NCBI GenBank assembly: GCA_036346205.1
Contig: JARFJB010000896.1
Location: 2,624,001-2,688,000 of the forward strand
Direction: 5' to 3'
Source: Vesta saturnalis
Lineage: Eukaryota; Arthropoda; Insecta; Coleoptera; Lampyridae
DNA: 64,000 nucleotides
Notes under the pieces: generated by a model
Told to the model about the DNA's origin: nothing
The model's input: the letters and a program-made list of their open reading frames with translations, nothing else
Databases searched by the model: none
Program-made: the position numbers and the translations under genes
Part shown: positions 44,377 through 57,136 of the stretch, one piece after another
How positions within the stretch are numbered: the stretch's first letter is position 1
Layout: every line of letters begins with the position of its first letter

Positions 44377-45424
44377 TTCGATGCACGTCATTAATTTATG
44401 TAAGTAGCCCCTATGTTCTAAATTGTTTCTATCTGCTTTTGAGTCATGAGGACATACGAAATACAGTCCGCGCTGCCAAAGAATGCCTCGTGTCGCGCAT
44501 GGATGTTCGTGCATTCGGCCGCACCCGTTAACGCAATAGCGACTGAAAGCATTACCAGTGGCGTCGGTGTCGTGTTTTCAATTATTCGTCACCAAACCAC
44601 AAGAAATTTTAAAATATTTTATTTATTTGAATTACATATGAACAGTAATAGTTTAAACATTTATAAAATAAAAAAATAACCATGTTGTAATAAATTTTAT
44701 ATTTGAATTACAAATGAACACAACAGTTCAAACGTTTATGAGAATCAAAAAAGTATAAGTTCGATTTTTAATTATAGAAACAGAATAGGCTGTATTTTAA
44801 GAGTATTATTCAGGATTTAAAAAAAATATATTTCTTAGGTAATCAATTTTTATATTTCCATACACTTTGGGGAAAAGTCACTAGACCAGCCACTTTCAGT
44901 TTCTGACTCGTCCTCCAAAACTAACTAACTAATAAAAACATTTTTGAATATTTGCTAATCTGTTGTTAATGATACTAAGGAATGTCAACTATTGGGATTT
45001 CTTTAATGAGAATTTAAGCAAATGCCATTAGCATTACATGCGCCACAAAACTACTTATTTATTTTACTAGTACTGTGAAAGTATTTGTTGTTTATACATA
45101 TTTGTCTAATAAATTTGAATATTATTAGCTTTAAAATTCACATAGGACACAAAATGGTTCACTGTCGTATTGTTGCAATAATTGTAATAAAGTTAAATTA
45201 ACAAGTACGTATGTAAATTAATAACAGAAATAAATAAATAATTAGTGTAATACATGATAATAAACGGAACGCGCTTTTGGTGGCGACCCCACTGACATAC
45301 CGCGCTTAAGAGACTTGAAGTTGAACGAATGCGCATCCAACGTTCAGGCATTCTTTGGCCGCGCGGACTGTAGTAGCATGAATAATTTGTTGGAACTAGC
45401 TAATTAAATTAATGACGTGCATCT
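44377..45424. mobile_element. Possible MITE or non-autonomous DNA element with imperfect inverted ends
   Basis: The outermost inverted pair is ATGCACGTCATTAATTTA (44381-44398) and its complement at 45405-45422. An inner pair, ACAGTCCGCGC..CCAAAGAATGCCT (44463-44488), has its complement at 45346-45372, and a looser GCGCAT..ATG/GCATTC block follows inside. The distance between outer and inner blocks is about 82 bases on the left and 50 on the right, so one side carries an indel. The 850-base interior is AT-rich with no coding frame. Superfamily unknown; a target-site duplication was not identified. Confidence 0.55.
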
Positions 45425-45725
45425 GTTTTTTTCGTTGAATTGCCTTAACTTAAAATTAAAATAAAAATTACTGGATTCACATGTGCACAAAAAAGGTGTT
45501 TTAAAATTAATCTTGTGTTATGTCAGTTAAGAAAATCGATCATTTCTGTAATGCAAGAAATGTTTACGCAAAACCAATACCGATATTCATCCATCTTTGT
45601 TTTACCTTTACATGATTTTGGCAATTTGAGGCACATCGCAGATCATTTCATGACTTCCATTTTTCTCTGTCATATACTTAAATTATGTATTATTGTAAAT
45701 TATTATTAGTGAGTGTGGCAAGTGC

Positions 45726-45832
45726 ACTCCATTATGAGCGCGCAGTAGTATTCAGTCATGTCTGAAATATCTGTTGTTGAGTAGTTCAATTCCTATGGTT
45801 CTATTAACTTATGTAACGTACATTAGACGATA
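45726..45832 (+). repeat. gypsy LTR segment, copy 1
   Basis: About 105 bases shared with 47783-47890 at moderate to high identity, including CATTATGAGCGCGCAG, TAACTTATGTAAC and a CA-TTAGAC-ATAA end. Here it is followed directly by the RT fragment. Confidence 0.75.
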
Positions 45833-46128
45833 ATGAATGAAGAAAACTTAATGGTAACTGAGCCAACGGATTGGGTTCATCCAATTGTAGTAGTGCCGAA
45901 GAATAAAGACGATATCCGGATTTGTATGGATTCGCGAAACCTAAATAAATGTACGACACACCATGCAGCCATATCTACCCTAAAAAATATTTTTCTTACT
46001 AACCGTTTACCAATGGAAATTTTTCCGACAACGAACCGCCATTCAACTGTCGAGAATTTCATAGTTTTGCTGAAAAATACGAAATCAAACTTTCAACGTC
46101 CAATCCCTACTATCCACGATTAAACCGA
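45833..46128 (+). pseudogene. gypsy Pol: RT N-terminal fragment fused to integrase fragment
   Basis: MNEENLMVTEPTDWVHPIVV opens the frame. The TDWVHPIVVVPKNKDDIRIC and MDSRNLNK stretch is the start of the Ty3/gypsy RT domain. Near 46060 the frame changes to EKYEIKLSTSNPYYPRLNRM and IERTI, typical of the end of the integrase catalytic core (..SSPYYPQSNG..ER). RT palm, RNase H and most of the integrase core have been deleted between these two points. The first ATG may be fortuitous. Confidence 0.78.
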
Positions 46129-46134
46129 ATGATT

Positions 46135-46545
46135 GAACGTACTATTTAAACAATGAAAGGATTTTTAACGCAAAGTTTACATGGAGACGATCCGCTTTTA
46201 TCTGTATTAAACAATAATATTACATCAAAACAAAATACTCCAGCTCTATCCAACTTATTGATAGGTCGTAGGCTACGTAACTGTGTTGCCAATAAATAGC
46301 CAATTACTTCAACCTCATTGCCCTTATCAAGATATCAAAGAAAAACTCAAAATGAATCAGGACAAACAAAAATCCTATTATGACCAAAACATTAAAAAAA
46401 TTCCCACGATATATCCAGGTCAATCAATAATGATGGAGGAAGGAGTTAGACAGTGGACACCCGGTATATTATCAAAGTCAGGGCCAAATGATTTTAATGT
46501 CAAAATAGGAGAAGGAGAATACAGAAGAAATAGACTTCCGTGAAA
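46135..46545 (+). pseudogene. gypsy integrase C-terminal fragment
   Basis: MKGFLTQSLHGDDPLLSVLN, then TPALSNLLIGRRLRNCV (about 46240-46290), after which the frame shifts to LPINSQLLQPHCPYQDIKEK, QDKQKSYYDQNIKKIPTIYPG (46350-46420). It ends with RQWTPGILSK and GEYRRNRLP at 46545. This order (ALLMGRRLRT, KQK.YYD, W.PG.V, YRRNRR) is diagnostic for the C-terminal domain of gypsy-type integrases. One frameshift near 46283. Confidence 0.82.
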
Positions 46546-46560
46546 CCATACAAAGAAAAA

Positions 46561-47782
46561 AGTTACAGTGGAAATAAAAATTATGAGGAAGATCTTAATA
46601 ATAAAGAAATAGTGTGCGAAAATAGAATTTGTGATAAAAATGTAAATAATAGAGAAATAGTGAAAAGACAGCTGTAAATATCGAAAGTAATTCAGCAATT
46701 GTAAATACTGTAGTAAGAACAACTAGGTCTGGTAGAAATTATTAATTGAGGTATTTAATTATGTATTAAAAATATATATGCACATATATTTTAGTCTGTT
46801 ATTAGAAATTCTTTTTTTATTATTAAAAGGGGCGTACCATATATTTAAGTTATGTATTTAAATATATTAGTATTATTGTAAATTATTATTAGTATGTCTG
46901 ACAAATGCTATAATGATGTGGTGATGGTACTCGTATAAAAGTGTTTTAAATAATATAATAAAGAAATAAGTGTAAAAATGTTCTCGTAAACAAATCGTTA
47001 AACTAACTCGAGATACAAACCATTCACCAAAAGTAATGCCTTTGACTCAGTCGGTTGATTAAAGTAGGGCGGTTCATTCTTTTGATTTGCTTAATTACCA
47101 CAAATTCTGCTCGATTACTTCCACTGAACTTAAATAATAAAAATGCAATGTAACACTAATAAAATGATCTCGGACGCCAAGTTATTTTTTAATTATGCTC
47201 GGAATAACTAAACCGAGGTTGTTTACAATAAAAATTTACCAAAATGTAAAAATAAAAAAATATACAAACTATGTTTATTAACAGTGAAAATGATAGGGTT
47301 AAATAAAATATATCTTAAAACTAGTTATAGCCTTAAATTACTAAATACCGGTACAAAATATAATAAATCTTCTTGAGAACCCCTGGTATTATAAAAAATA
47401 AATGCGGAAATGCAAACCAAGGTGATGTAATCCTTGTGTCAATGTTGCGCAATGTATTGCAATAATAATTCTTTACGTAGTAAACCACACCCAAAATGGA
47501 ATTTTATTTCTTATAAATTTGTCTTCTTGAAATTGAATAAACCAATATTTCTTGCATTCTTTTGAAGGTTCAAAATATTGAGCAGAAAAAATAATTTAAA
47601 GAAGTGCGAGTATAAACCTTTAAGAAGATATGCACTTACGTTACACCAAAAAGCAAATTAAGTTGCCTACCTCATACTTACAAATCATTAATAAATAAAA
47701 TTTTTCTTATATTTACAACTAAATGAACGAAGACATAAATTATGGTATATTTTAATACAACTCAAAATGGGTTGTTACAATG
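46561..47782. other. AT-rich stretch between LTR-like fragments
   Basis: Contains the second LTR-like start (46835-46900). Otherwise no coding frame or RNA gene supported. Confidence 0.4.
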
Positions 47783-47890
47783 CGTACCATTATGAGCGCG
47801 CAGCGGTGTTCAGTCACGTCTGCAAGATCTGTGATTGAGTACTTTAATTCCTGTTCTTTAATAACTTATGTAACATACACTAGACAATAA
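47783..47890 (+). repeat. gypsy LTR segment, copy 2
   Basis: Matches 45726-45832 (CATTATGAGCGCGCAG; TAACTTATGTAACATACACTA; AGACAATAAAC). Further LTR-like sequence with AATAAAACATAACAGTC extends to about 47935. No coding sequence follows. Confidence 0.75.
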
Positions 47891-48233
47891 ACTGTTAATT
47901 TACATGAGTGTGTGAATTATAATAAAACATAACAGTCTGGACATAAATTATTAGTTATGCACATCTTGAGGAGATTGGGACATTATGCGGGCGTTATGTT
48001 CAACCTTTTTTTTTAAGTCCGAAATTTTCTATATTTGGGGGATATTACGTTGAATATATTCCTTAGCCTCAACCTTGTTTTCAAGCTTAGTCTGTTTTTC
48101 AAAACCTTTATTTTCTTTTAGTTCAGCTTTCTTCCACTAATTTTCCTTTATTGCGTATTAAATTATGTACTAACAAAAAGGTCGTACTTAGTTGTGCGTG
48201 GATCTTTTTCGACTCACTACTAGCTTTATTCAA

Positions 48234-48237
<4 letters not shown>

Positions 48238-48283
<46 letters not shown>
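48238..48283. repeat. (AT)n microsatellite
   Basis: About 46 bases of AT dinucleotide followed by a short TATG run. Confidence 0.97.
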
Positions 48284-48291
<8 letters not shown>

Positions 48292-51200
48292 ATAATGAGA
48301 TAGATCCATAGCTCAAAAATTGAGAAGTAGTATTAAGGCATGAATAGTGATACATATTGTTACACTATAAGCAATTACTGTTATTTTAACCCTTATTAGT
48401 AACTTTTTTGCATGTATTATATGTGGCACAAAATTACATAGGAATTTGTCATCAACTTTTTGACTACCTGGACCACTCTGTTGGAGTTTTCGTCACCTAC
48501 TTCTCTATAGCTTTCAAAAATAGTGGAAATAAAAGGTTCCGTATGTAGCTTCTGATCGTAGTCATTTTCTGCATGGTAACCATTTAAAGGCACAATAACG
48601 CACCACGCAAGCCGTAACGTAATTCAATTTTTTGTTACGCATTTCTTATGCTTACAAAATTCATGAATTTTATAAATGATGATTTGCAAAACAGCTAAAT
48701 TTACAATGCAATAAAGTACACTATTTTTTAAAACGAAAAATATGTTGAATGATAATTTAATTCACCGGATCTATAACGTAACAAGAATGGGTGAGAATAT
48801 CGCAACATTAATATTGAATTCGTTTTCGAAGGTTTTTAAAAAACCATTAACCGCATAAAACATTACCTATATAAAGATATATTTTTATGTGTCACATAAC
48901 TATGAAACCAAACCTAACCGGGAAATCTTCGTACCTCGGGCACTGTTTTTTATCACCTGTGGTTTCCAGAAGTTCATTTAATCGCACGAAGTTTAATAAT
49001 ATAACGTCACTAAAGATAAATTAAAAAACACGTGCATTAGGATGTAAGCCATCTTGTTGTAGTTTTGAACAATTGTTTGTTCATTTTTCAATTTATGATA
49101 TATAATAAACAGTGATTATATATTGGTAAAGCAATGAATACTTACAGTCCAATCAGCCACAGCTTTTATGTTTATCCAGATTCATATTGTTCCATTGCTT
49201 GTTACCGATTTATTGCACAGCGATTGATATTGAATACCATTTCATTCAATGCTTCTTCCGTAACGAAAAGTGAAAGGACTCACAGAACTTAAGAAGTTTT
49301 CCTTCCAGAATCTTGTAAATCTTCTAAAGAGTTGACATTATTATAAGTTCTACGCTGTGTAGTAAGAGAAGAACATCATCGTTAGCCTCATCTTGAATTT
49401 ATTTTGAAAAATCCTCAATAGCAATCACATCACCAACTTCTCTGTCCATTTCAACGCTGTTGGATTACCACCTTGTGATGATAAATATCTTTTAGAATTA
49501 ATAAAGTATAAAACGTATAGAACGTATAATGCGTAATCCTTGTGAGAATCAGAATTTTCTAATATTTTTGGTATATGATACTGATTGAATATGGATCGTA
49601 TTTTATAATGCTATTCGGGAGATATTACGAATTCAAAAATTGTCTGAGTTACCCTACTCAGATACGAAAAAGTTAATACGGAGAGCACATGTAATACACG
49701 CCCGTCTCGTGCAACAAGATTAACTTATAGTGTGGGGTGGGGCATATTGGAGCAATTCAAAATGAATGTTTATTAAGTTAATTTATGTATTTCCTTATTT
49801 ATTTTATGGCCATAATAAATTACTCTCTTCCTTCCTACCATTTTTCTTTTCTCCAAATATAAGCTAAATATGTAATATATTCCAGATCGTTCGTTATTTT
49901 TTGCAAAATGGTGTGAAACTTCCAAGGAAAAACGAATCGTGCTGATATACATGCCGTAGTATAAGTAATGTTTCAAAATTTTGCTTTACATCAATAAATC
50001 ACTTACCGAGGACGACTATCCATAAATCTCAAAATATGCATCTAAACATGTTTTCGAAGAATCAGAATTGAAGGAATATTTGTAAGAAACTTCAGCAATC
50101 AATTCTAGTTTGAGGTATGCTGGCGGCAACAGTACGCTTTAGCACTCACCAAAAACTTTCCTCCGAAGTGATTTGAAGATCAGTAAGATAGTAAAGAATG
50201 GACAAGGGTCTTCATGAAACGGGGCCCAAAACTGTCTTACAGAAAACCCGGACATGTAAGTACTGTATATTTTCTGAAAATTATTCATGTGCTGAATCAA
50301 AACACAAATTTTCCCCTAATATAGCAGAAATATCAACGGAATTATTACATGGTCAAATGTTTGTTGAAACGGGCGTAATACCCTTGATTATTACTTGTGT
50401 TATTTTCACCCCGCTACAAAAAATAGTATTTGAGTTTTTTTACCATTTTTTTTATGTCAAAATTATTAAATAAAAATGTTCTATTGTTTTTGTGAGACTG
50501 TAAATGATTACCTGGAATGGGTTCAATTTATCATCATCTACCAATTAATTTTTATTTCGCTTGGCATTTAATTTCAGTTGCAGTAAATGAACCTTAATAT
50601 TTACGTTTGCGAATTATTTTCTTACTTAAAGGCACCAGCTAGCTCAAATGTTAAAATAAAGAAAAGATTACTGTTATCATTGACCAAAATTATGTTCAAT
50701 TCGACTTGCTTATTTATCCGGATTTCTATTGAGTTTACTTCTTTCTGCATTTAGATATTCAATTATTGTATAAGCTTTTCATTTTAATAATCTTTGGTAA
50801 TAAAAGTGAATAAAACGTTATACTCATTTAATTAAATCCAAAATCTTAACGAAAATTACATTCTTAAAACTAACATATAACAATAAAATCTTTATCAGAA
50901 TTAAACGAATTGTTTTCCCTTTAATATCGATGTTCAAATTTAAAGTTAAAAAAATTCAAACGCATAAACGCTTTATTTATTCACACAATCAAAAATACTT
51001 GTTACTTTCGTTGAAAGTGGATGACGTAACCCTGCGTTTCTTGGATCGGCGGAGAGACTTCAAATAGGTTATTGGGCTGCTCCTCCGATAATGTCACTAT
51101 GCTGACAAACTGGAACCGCTTCCTTTGTTTTCACATGATGTCTTTTTGGTACCTTTGTTGTGGGTTAAGATGACATCAATTTTCCTTACAATAATTTAAC

Positions 51201-53281
51201 GATTTTTGTAAATGACTGCTTGATACATTTACAATTGTAAATTATTACTTTAATTGTTTAATTTTAAATACGACGAACAGCAAAATTTGAACCACAACCC
51301 GCAAACGCTCCCTTTTGTGTACATCAATAAAATCGAATTATTGTTCTTTACTACTTGATTTACCAATTTGGATCGATTACTGTCTTGTACATTTATTGTT
51401 AACTAATTAAACACCATCGATTGCCGTTGTTATATACACAAAATGCGTTATTTTATATTATTACGTCACTTTTAATACGAATTTTAAATTTTGGTGCAAT
51501 CATTTTTATTATCACCAACTTGACACTTGGCACTTTTATTATTTACTGTGCCTTGCAGTATTTTAATAAGGAAGGTATTTTTCTACTTCTTTCCTATTAC
51601 ACTACTAATTAGTTTTTATTCGCAATTTCACAATTTATAGGACCGCGTGACAATATAATTGTCACTCGTTCTGCGGCATAGATCAACCTACAACAACTAA
51701 CTCTAATAAAAAAACTACCAGCTACTTTGGCAGCGTCTCATCACTTCTGACGCATCAATGCATTTGCAACTGTCACGTACTTAATATAATTTATTATTAT
51801 TATAATTATTATAATTTATTATTTTCAAACTAAATATATAGATAACTTATTGAAATAAACTTTTCGTCTCAATATTAGTTACATTTATACAAATAACCAA
51901 TAACCATTTCTTTATCTAGAAAAATAATATTACAACTATCAAATTTAGTATAATTTAGCGCGAAATTTTGAATTTTCCAAGGCTCCCGTTACATTGTGTG
52001 GATGTGTGGACAAAAACGATTACGACAGTGTGTACATGCCGAAAGAGGTGACTTAGTCACGTTCTGCTGTATTATTACTGCAACTGTTTCAACACTTCTT
52101 CCTGTGTCCATATTTTTGGGGTCCGAATGAAAGATCCACTTATCTTTAGATCAACACTGTTCCGTATTTTACGTTTAAAACTGAATGGATGACGGCGGAC
52201 GCGAACACAAAAAAAATAAATAGTTACATTGATAACGAGGTACCATTAATTGTCTATAATCACGAAACCCTTGTTCCTTTGGTGGCTATAAATTATTACA
52301 GGCAAAATAGACTTGTAATGTTATCATCCCTGCCACACTACACTCATAAAATACACCATTAGATGCGGGTGTCCATAGTCTCTTTAAAAAGAACTTACAT
52401 GCAATTGTATTTTATGCCACCCTGGAAAAGCAATCTCCACTTACTACATTGCTTACTGCTCAACAAAACCCTGTTTACTGTCCTTCATTCCGCTAAATAG
52501 AATCTGTTTTCCCTAAAAGTGGAATTTAGACCATTAATTCATTAGCATTTATCGAATCGGGTTTTATTGGTGTTTTGCGCCAAAAGCTAGAATCCTTGAA
52601 CAGAAATATTGAATTTTACACTTTAAATATAAATGAGCTCTTGAATTTCGAAGTGGACAACATCATAGCGGAAGCTACTACTTTGTTGAATCTAAATTTC
52701 AAAAATTCCCCAAAGTTGATTATTGTAAGCAACGTTATTGTAGTTCCCGCGATTATCAGCAATAATAGTGTTAAGGAGTTTGTTTGCATCATTACATAAA
52801 AATAAAAAAGTAATCGAACTGGAACACACTGACTTCAGTTCCGGAAAAATCAGTTCAACTTTAATTGCTGAATATAACAGTGCTAGTAACCGATACAAAG
52901 TTTCCCTGATGAAATCTCACCTTGAGCAGAAATAGTAAGATCTTTGTTAAGTGATTTAAATACATCATTCGAATGGCACAAGATTATTAAATGAAAGTAC
53001 TACTTGATGATACAAAACTGATATAGAGAACTTTATCCTTATCAAATTCGTAACGAGAAGAACAACATATTACTATGTATACTGCAATAACATTTTTATC
53101 CTCAAAGGCTGTAAAGAGCCGAAGTATTTTATAATTATCCAATTTCTCCTAATTGAAGAATAATAAAGTAATCTATTTTATCCCCACTGGCGTAAATACA
53201 AAAAGCGTTGAAAATTTTCGACGTCACACAGACATTAACAAAAGCCGTGCCCTCCTTCGACGCTATCCTACATAGCTACAG
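48284..53281. other. Long AT-rich stretch, no supported gene
   Basis: About 5 kb. A decayed minus-strand reading at about 49450-49200 (EMDREVGDVIAIEDFSK, later LFVTEEALNEMVFNINRC) looks protein-like across frameshifts, but I cannot assign it. Other short frames (50198-50473, 51421-51612, 52575-52799) have no recognisable domain. Confidence 0.4.
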
Positions 53282-53301
53282 GACGCGCTTCCGAAAGAGA
53301 A

Positions 53302-53330
53302 AGAGAGATAGAGAGAGAGAGAGAGAGATT
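53302..53330. repeat. (GA)n microsatellite
   Basis: An imperfect GAGAAA/GATAGAGA start leads into a run of GA dinucleotides. Confidence 0.9.
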
Positions 53331-55198
53331 TTGATATAATTTGCGAACTCAAAGGAGCTCCTCACTAATTGTTCGGTATCGTTCAAATCAGCGTTTATTT
53401 GTACGTACCCTTTTTACAACACCCTTAGAAAACGTGACGACGAGCTGAATTGCCGGCGTCATTATCTACATCCATCGTGTACAGAGACGCCGTTTGCCTC
53501 ATTCTGACGGCCCTATACCAACCACCAGACAGTACAACGGTAAAGCTGCCCAGCTCTACTGGTGGATCATAGACAAAAAGCACATACCAACACTTACACG
53601 CTTTCACTGGACTCTTAGAAGTGCAGTGTGCTGGTCCAGAATCCGATAACTATTTCTTCTCATAAAGATCAAGACGTTGGAGACTGTGTAATATATAAAT
53701 TAGCATTATATTATCTCACTTCGCGTAATTACTCGCTTCGTAACTTGTTTACTTCTTTTACAAAGTCCTGACCATTGCATTACGCGATAGCAGATGTTAA
53801 TACTATAAAGATTATCTTAAAGGGATGTTAAGGATTTAATTATTGTACAACTTTTAGTTCTATCACGCCCGTCTGTTTGAATATTTACATGCGTAAGCCA
53901 ATCTCTCCTGAAGAACACCTTGTAGAATTTACCACCAGACAACAAATTTACCCTGTAAATTTGTTGTGTCAGAATCCACCACCAGGTTTTTATCCACCAT
54001 CAAACTTCCAACCCACGATTATTTTCTGTAGAAATAATCCAGTATAAAGCATTAAATGCGAGAACCACCCGTAATTCCTATTTTAAACCTAATATTTCCC
54101 TTTATCTTAAGATAAAGTGCCAGTAGCCTCAACTATCACTGTAGTTGTTGCCACCGTCGTTAACACTATTCAAGGAGCAAGCCCTATCGCTAGCAAGGTC
54201 GCTGGTATGTTCTAGTCTCGTCGCAGAACCTTATTCTTTTCTTAATAAAGTTAAGAAGAAAGTAACCTTCATACTAATTTCCCTTATTTATTAAAAACTG
54301 GTTACAACATTATCCTGCGATTTAATCAAGTTAATTGAGTGAAAATATCGAGTTTCTATATATCTCAACTCGATCCACCTACTCCTATCTCTTCAAATTT
54401 TTGAAAGAGTAATAAAACGGTCTTTTGTTGTTCCCGCTGCCATAGTTCAGAGACGTACTCGGGAATATCTCCTGGTTTTTATTTTGAACGTATTTTGATT
54501 TCATTCATTTTCGCACTATCTGAGTACAATTTCCTGTACGTTTTACAATCCTCAGGCACCATGTTAGACCAGATCCTGCTGGACGATTGATAGGGACTCC
54601 ATTCCGTTAGTTTATGCAAAGTGTGTCTTATTTTCTTATTATCAGTTACTATTTATTTGGTTTCTTGTTGGAAATATTACTTAGAGTTAGATTGCAATTG
54701 TAGGAGTTATAAGTTAATATGTGTACGTGTATAAAACATTTTACGGTTTATTTGTCAGCGTGAAAATGAAGGTTGCTAATATTTTGTCGTATCAAAAAGA
54801 ACTCACGACCATCCTTCAATTTCTGAGTTAAAGCGGCGTATATGAAGTGAACGTATCCAATCAGCGTACTTATAAGGGGACGTTGTAACCAAGTTGGTGA
54901 GCCTAAAAGAACTGCAAAGATGCACCATAAGCCTGGCTTTCTATTGGTTTTGATGTTTGACTTAACAACTTTAGCGTATTTAGATAAGGAGTGGATAAAA
55001 AACAACCGTCAAAAGGGTAAATTTGGTTACTAGCTTCAATGTGCCTTACCACTTGGGACTAATTATTCCAAAGTACCCAATCGTCCCAAGCAGTCCCATC
55101 ATAAAACACATTGAGAAAAAGGCCCATGTTGCTTTATTTACTTTGTTTCGTAATTATTTACATACTTTCACTTTTTCTAATAAACAAATTTCTCGATA
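53331..55198. other. AT-rich stretch, no supported gene
   Basis: Short frames at 53425-53607 and 54748-55005 (minus) have no recognisable motif. I see no RNA gene, repeat or terminal structure until the TA before the mariner-like element. Confidence 0.4.
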
Positions 55199-55200
55199 TA

Positions 55201-55332
55201 CAGGGTGTTCTAAAAGTCCACCAGGAAACTCCGGGAGGAGGTTCCACGAGCTAAAATAATAGCAGTTTGTAAGGAAAGTTTTTTCGGATTGTCATTTGTT
55301 TGCAAGTTACGGCTTGTCAAAGACCAATTTTT
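55201..55332 (+). repeat. Left terminal inverted repeat
   Basis: Starts CAGGGTGTTCTAAAAGTCCA and runs through GGAAACTCCGGGAGG and TTGTCAAAGACC. It pairs with the right end, with scattered mismatches and one small gap near the inner edge. Confidence 0.93.
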
Positions 55333-55429
55333 TTATTTTATTTATTAACGATTCTGGTTTTACAAAGAGATAGCGTTAGATAGTGGAATTATACGAACAA
55401 AGTATGACAGATTCTCCTATTTTATAATA

Positions 55430-55687
55430 GTAATAATAATAATCATACATTTTATTTGTCCAACAGAAACAAGTACCAATTACAGGACAAACTGAAAAAA
55501 AAAACTAAATACAAATACATAAACACCAATACAAGAGAAAATACTACACACATAACATAAGGATTATAAGTTACTAACATTTCTAAAACTATTGTATATT
55601 GAATTAAAGTTACAAAGAGTAAGTAACAATTTACAAGTTTAGCATAACAGATGTTCGTAATGACCTCTATACATTTTCTAACACGTT
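55430..55687. other. AT-rich internal region of the mariner-like element
   Basis: Non-coding interior between the left inverted repeat and the transposase stop, with a TAATAATAATAAT patch at about 55427-55445. Confidence 0.5.
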
Positions 55688-56704
55688 TTAGAAATGATCG
55701 TCTGACACGATGAAAAAACCGATATTGTTTCTAATTGTTTCACACCCACCAATAATCCTTTGTCGCAGATCATTGACGTCGTTAACAGGCGTTTTATAAA
55801 CTATGGACTTTAAACGCCGCCCCCAAAGAAAAAAATCCATTGGATTAAGATCTGGCGATCGCGGTACCCAAGCCATTGATCCACCTCTTCCGATCCAACG
55901 ATTATGAAATACCTCACCTAAATATCTACGAACAGCCAAACTAAAATGTGGAGAGGCGCCATCTTGTAGAAGCCACATATTTGCTCTTGTTCTTAGAGGA
56001 AAATCTTCAATTAAATCTGGAAGATCATTTCAAAGAAATTCCAAATAGCTATCTCCATTTAACACTCCATTAAAATAGTAAGGATCCAGTAATTGATCTT
56101 CTACGATTCCTGCACATACGTTAAGAGAATATCTTCGTTGATGCTTTGTTTCCTGGTATGCAAGTGGATTCTCATCAGACCATCGATGAGTATTATGATA
56201 GTTTGTAATACCATCTTCGGCTTCGTCAGTAAACAAAATGTTATTAATAAATGCATTACCTTCGTCATATCTTTTCATAATGCTATTACAGAGCTGCAAA
56301 CGACACACGGGATCTTCATGATAAAGTGCTTGTACCTTTTGTACATGGAATGGGTAAAGAAGTTGCACGTGAAGAACATTCCAAACTAAACAATGGGCAA
56401 TACCCTCCTGCGCGGAAATTCTTCTTGTACTTACCGCCGAATTTGCCTCTACTGTTTCCAGCACTCTTTCTTCTTTTTCTACAGTTCTCGTAGTTCTTGG
56501 TCTTCCTGAGTTATAAATATCATTTCTAAAAGAACCTTGCTCCCCCAGACGTCTGTGAATGTGAACAAATGTTTGTGCATGTGGTATTGTTCTATCAGAA
56601 TATGCATCTATGTAATTCCGGCGCGCTTGTTCTGCATTACCATTTGCTTGTCCATAACAAAAATGCATGTCACGGTATTCAGTACTTGAGTATTGCTGAG
56701 CCAT
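55688..56704 (-). pseudogene. mariner-like transposase, one frameshift
   Basis: Minus strand, starting MAQQYSSTEYRDMHFCYGQA at 56704. Residues 1-75 are the N-terminal helix-turn-helix segment (RNYIDAYSDR, FVHIHRRLGEQGSF, GRPRTTRT). The first catalytic Asp is D160 in NNILFTDEAEDG, then RWSDENPLAY and the FNGVLNGDSYLEFL block. The frame breaks at about 56028. In the next frame (55978-55688) WLLQDGASPHFSLAVRRYL gives the second Asp and WVPRSPDLNPMDFFLW the third. By my count 36 residues separate the second and third Asp. All three catalytic residues remain; the frameshift alone disables this copy. Related to the relic at 19.5 kb but much better preserved. Confidence 0.92.
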
Positions 56705-57136
56705 TTTCCAAATTATTATGGTAAAAAATCAAACTTATACGAAGATTAAACAATGTTCGTGAAAATTCGTATAAAGAGTATTAATCACAGTTATTTGAAG
56801 CATGTCAACTCGGTTAATTAACGAATGGAATTATCAACATTTGATATTTTAATAAAACTTTAATAGCGATTTCTGACTAAACGGTTGCATTTATTGGCTT
56901 GAATAAAGAGCACACAATTTTTTCTAATATTGTTTCTCTTTATAATAATGTTCATATTTTTGCGATGTTTGGCAAGAGAAAAAAGTTATCAACAAAACAA
57001 ATTTTGAGTTTTAGGTAAAGTTCCCTCTAACGGCGCATAATGGAACTTTTTTATTACTGCTCCAATAGAACTTGATCTAAGTATGTCAAATGAGAGACTA
57101 ATCGACCTTGAACTGCAGAAGTTGTCTAAAAAGAAA

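Larger units (their letters stand above)
45669..47940 (+). mobile_element. Collapsed Ty3/gypsy retrotransposon with LTR-like fragments
   Basis: A 5' LTR-like segment (about 45669-45832) is followed by fused RT and integrase fragments (45833-46545), a polypurine-like AAAAGGGGCG at about 46825, and a further LTR-like start (about 46835-46900). That start shares TATTATTGTAAATTATTATT with the 5' one. A related LTR body recurs at 47783-47890. Gag, protease, most of RT, RNase H and the integrase core are missing, so only a deletion derivative remains. The structure may combine two related insertions. Confidence 0.7.

Noticed and set aside
52900..52930. CCUGAUGAAAUCUCACC as another hammerhead core
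   Set aside because: No helix II partner followed by GAAA.
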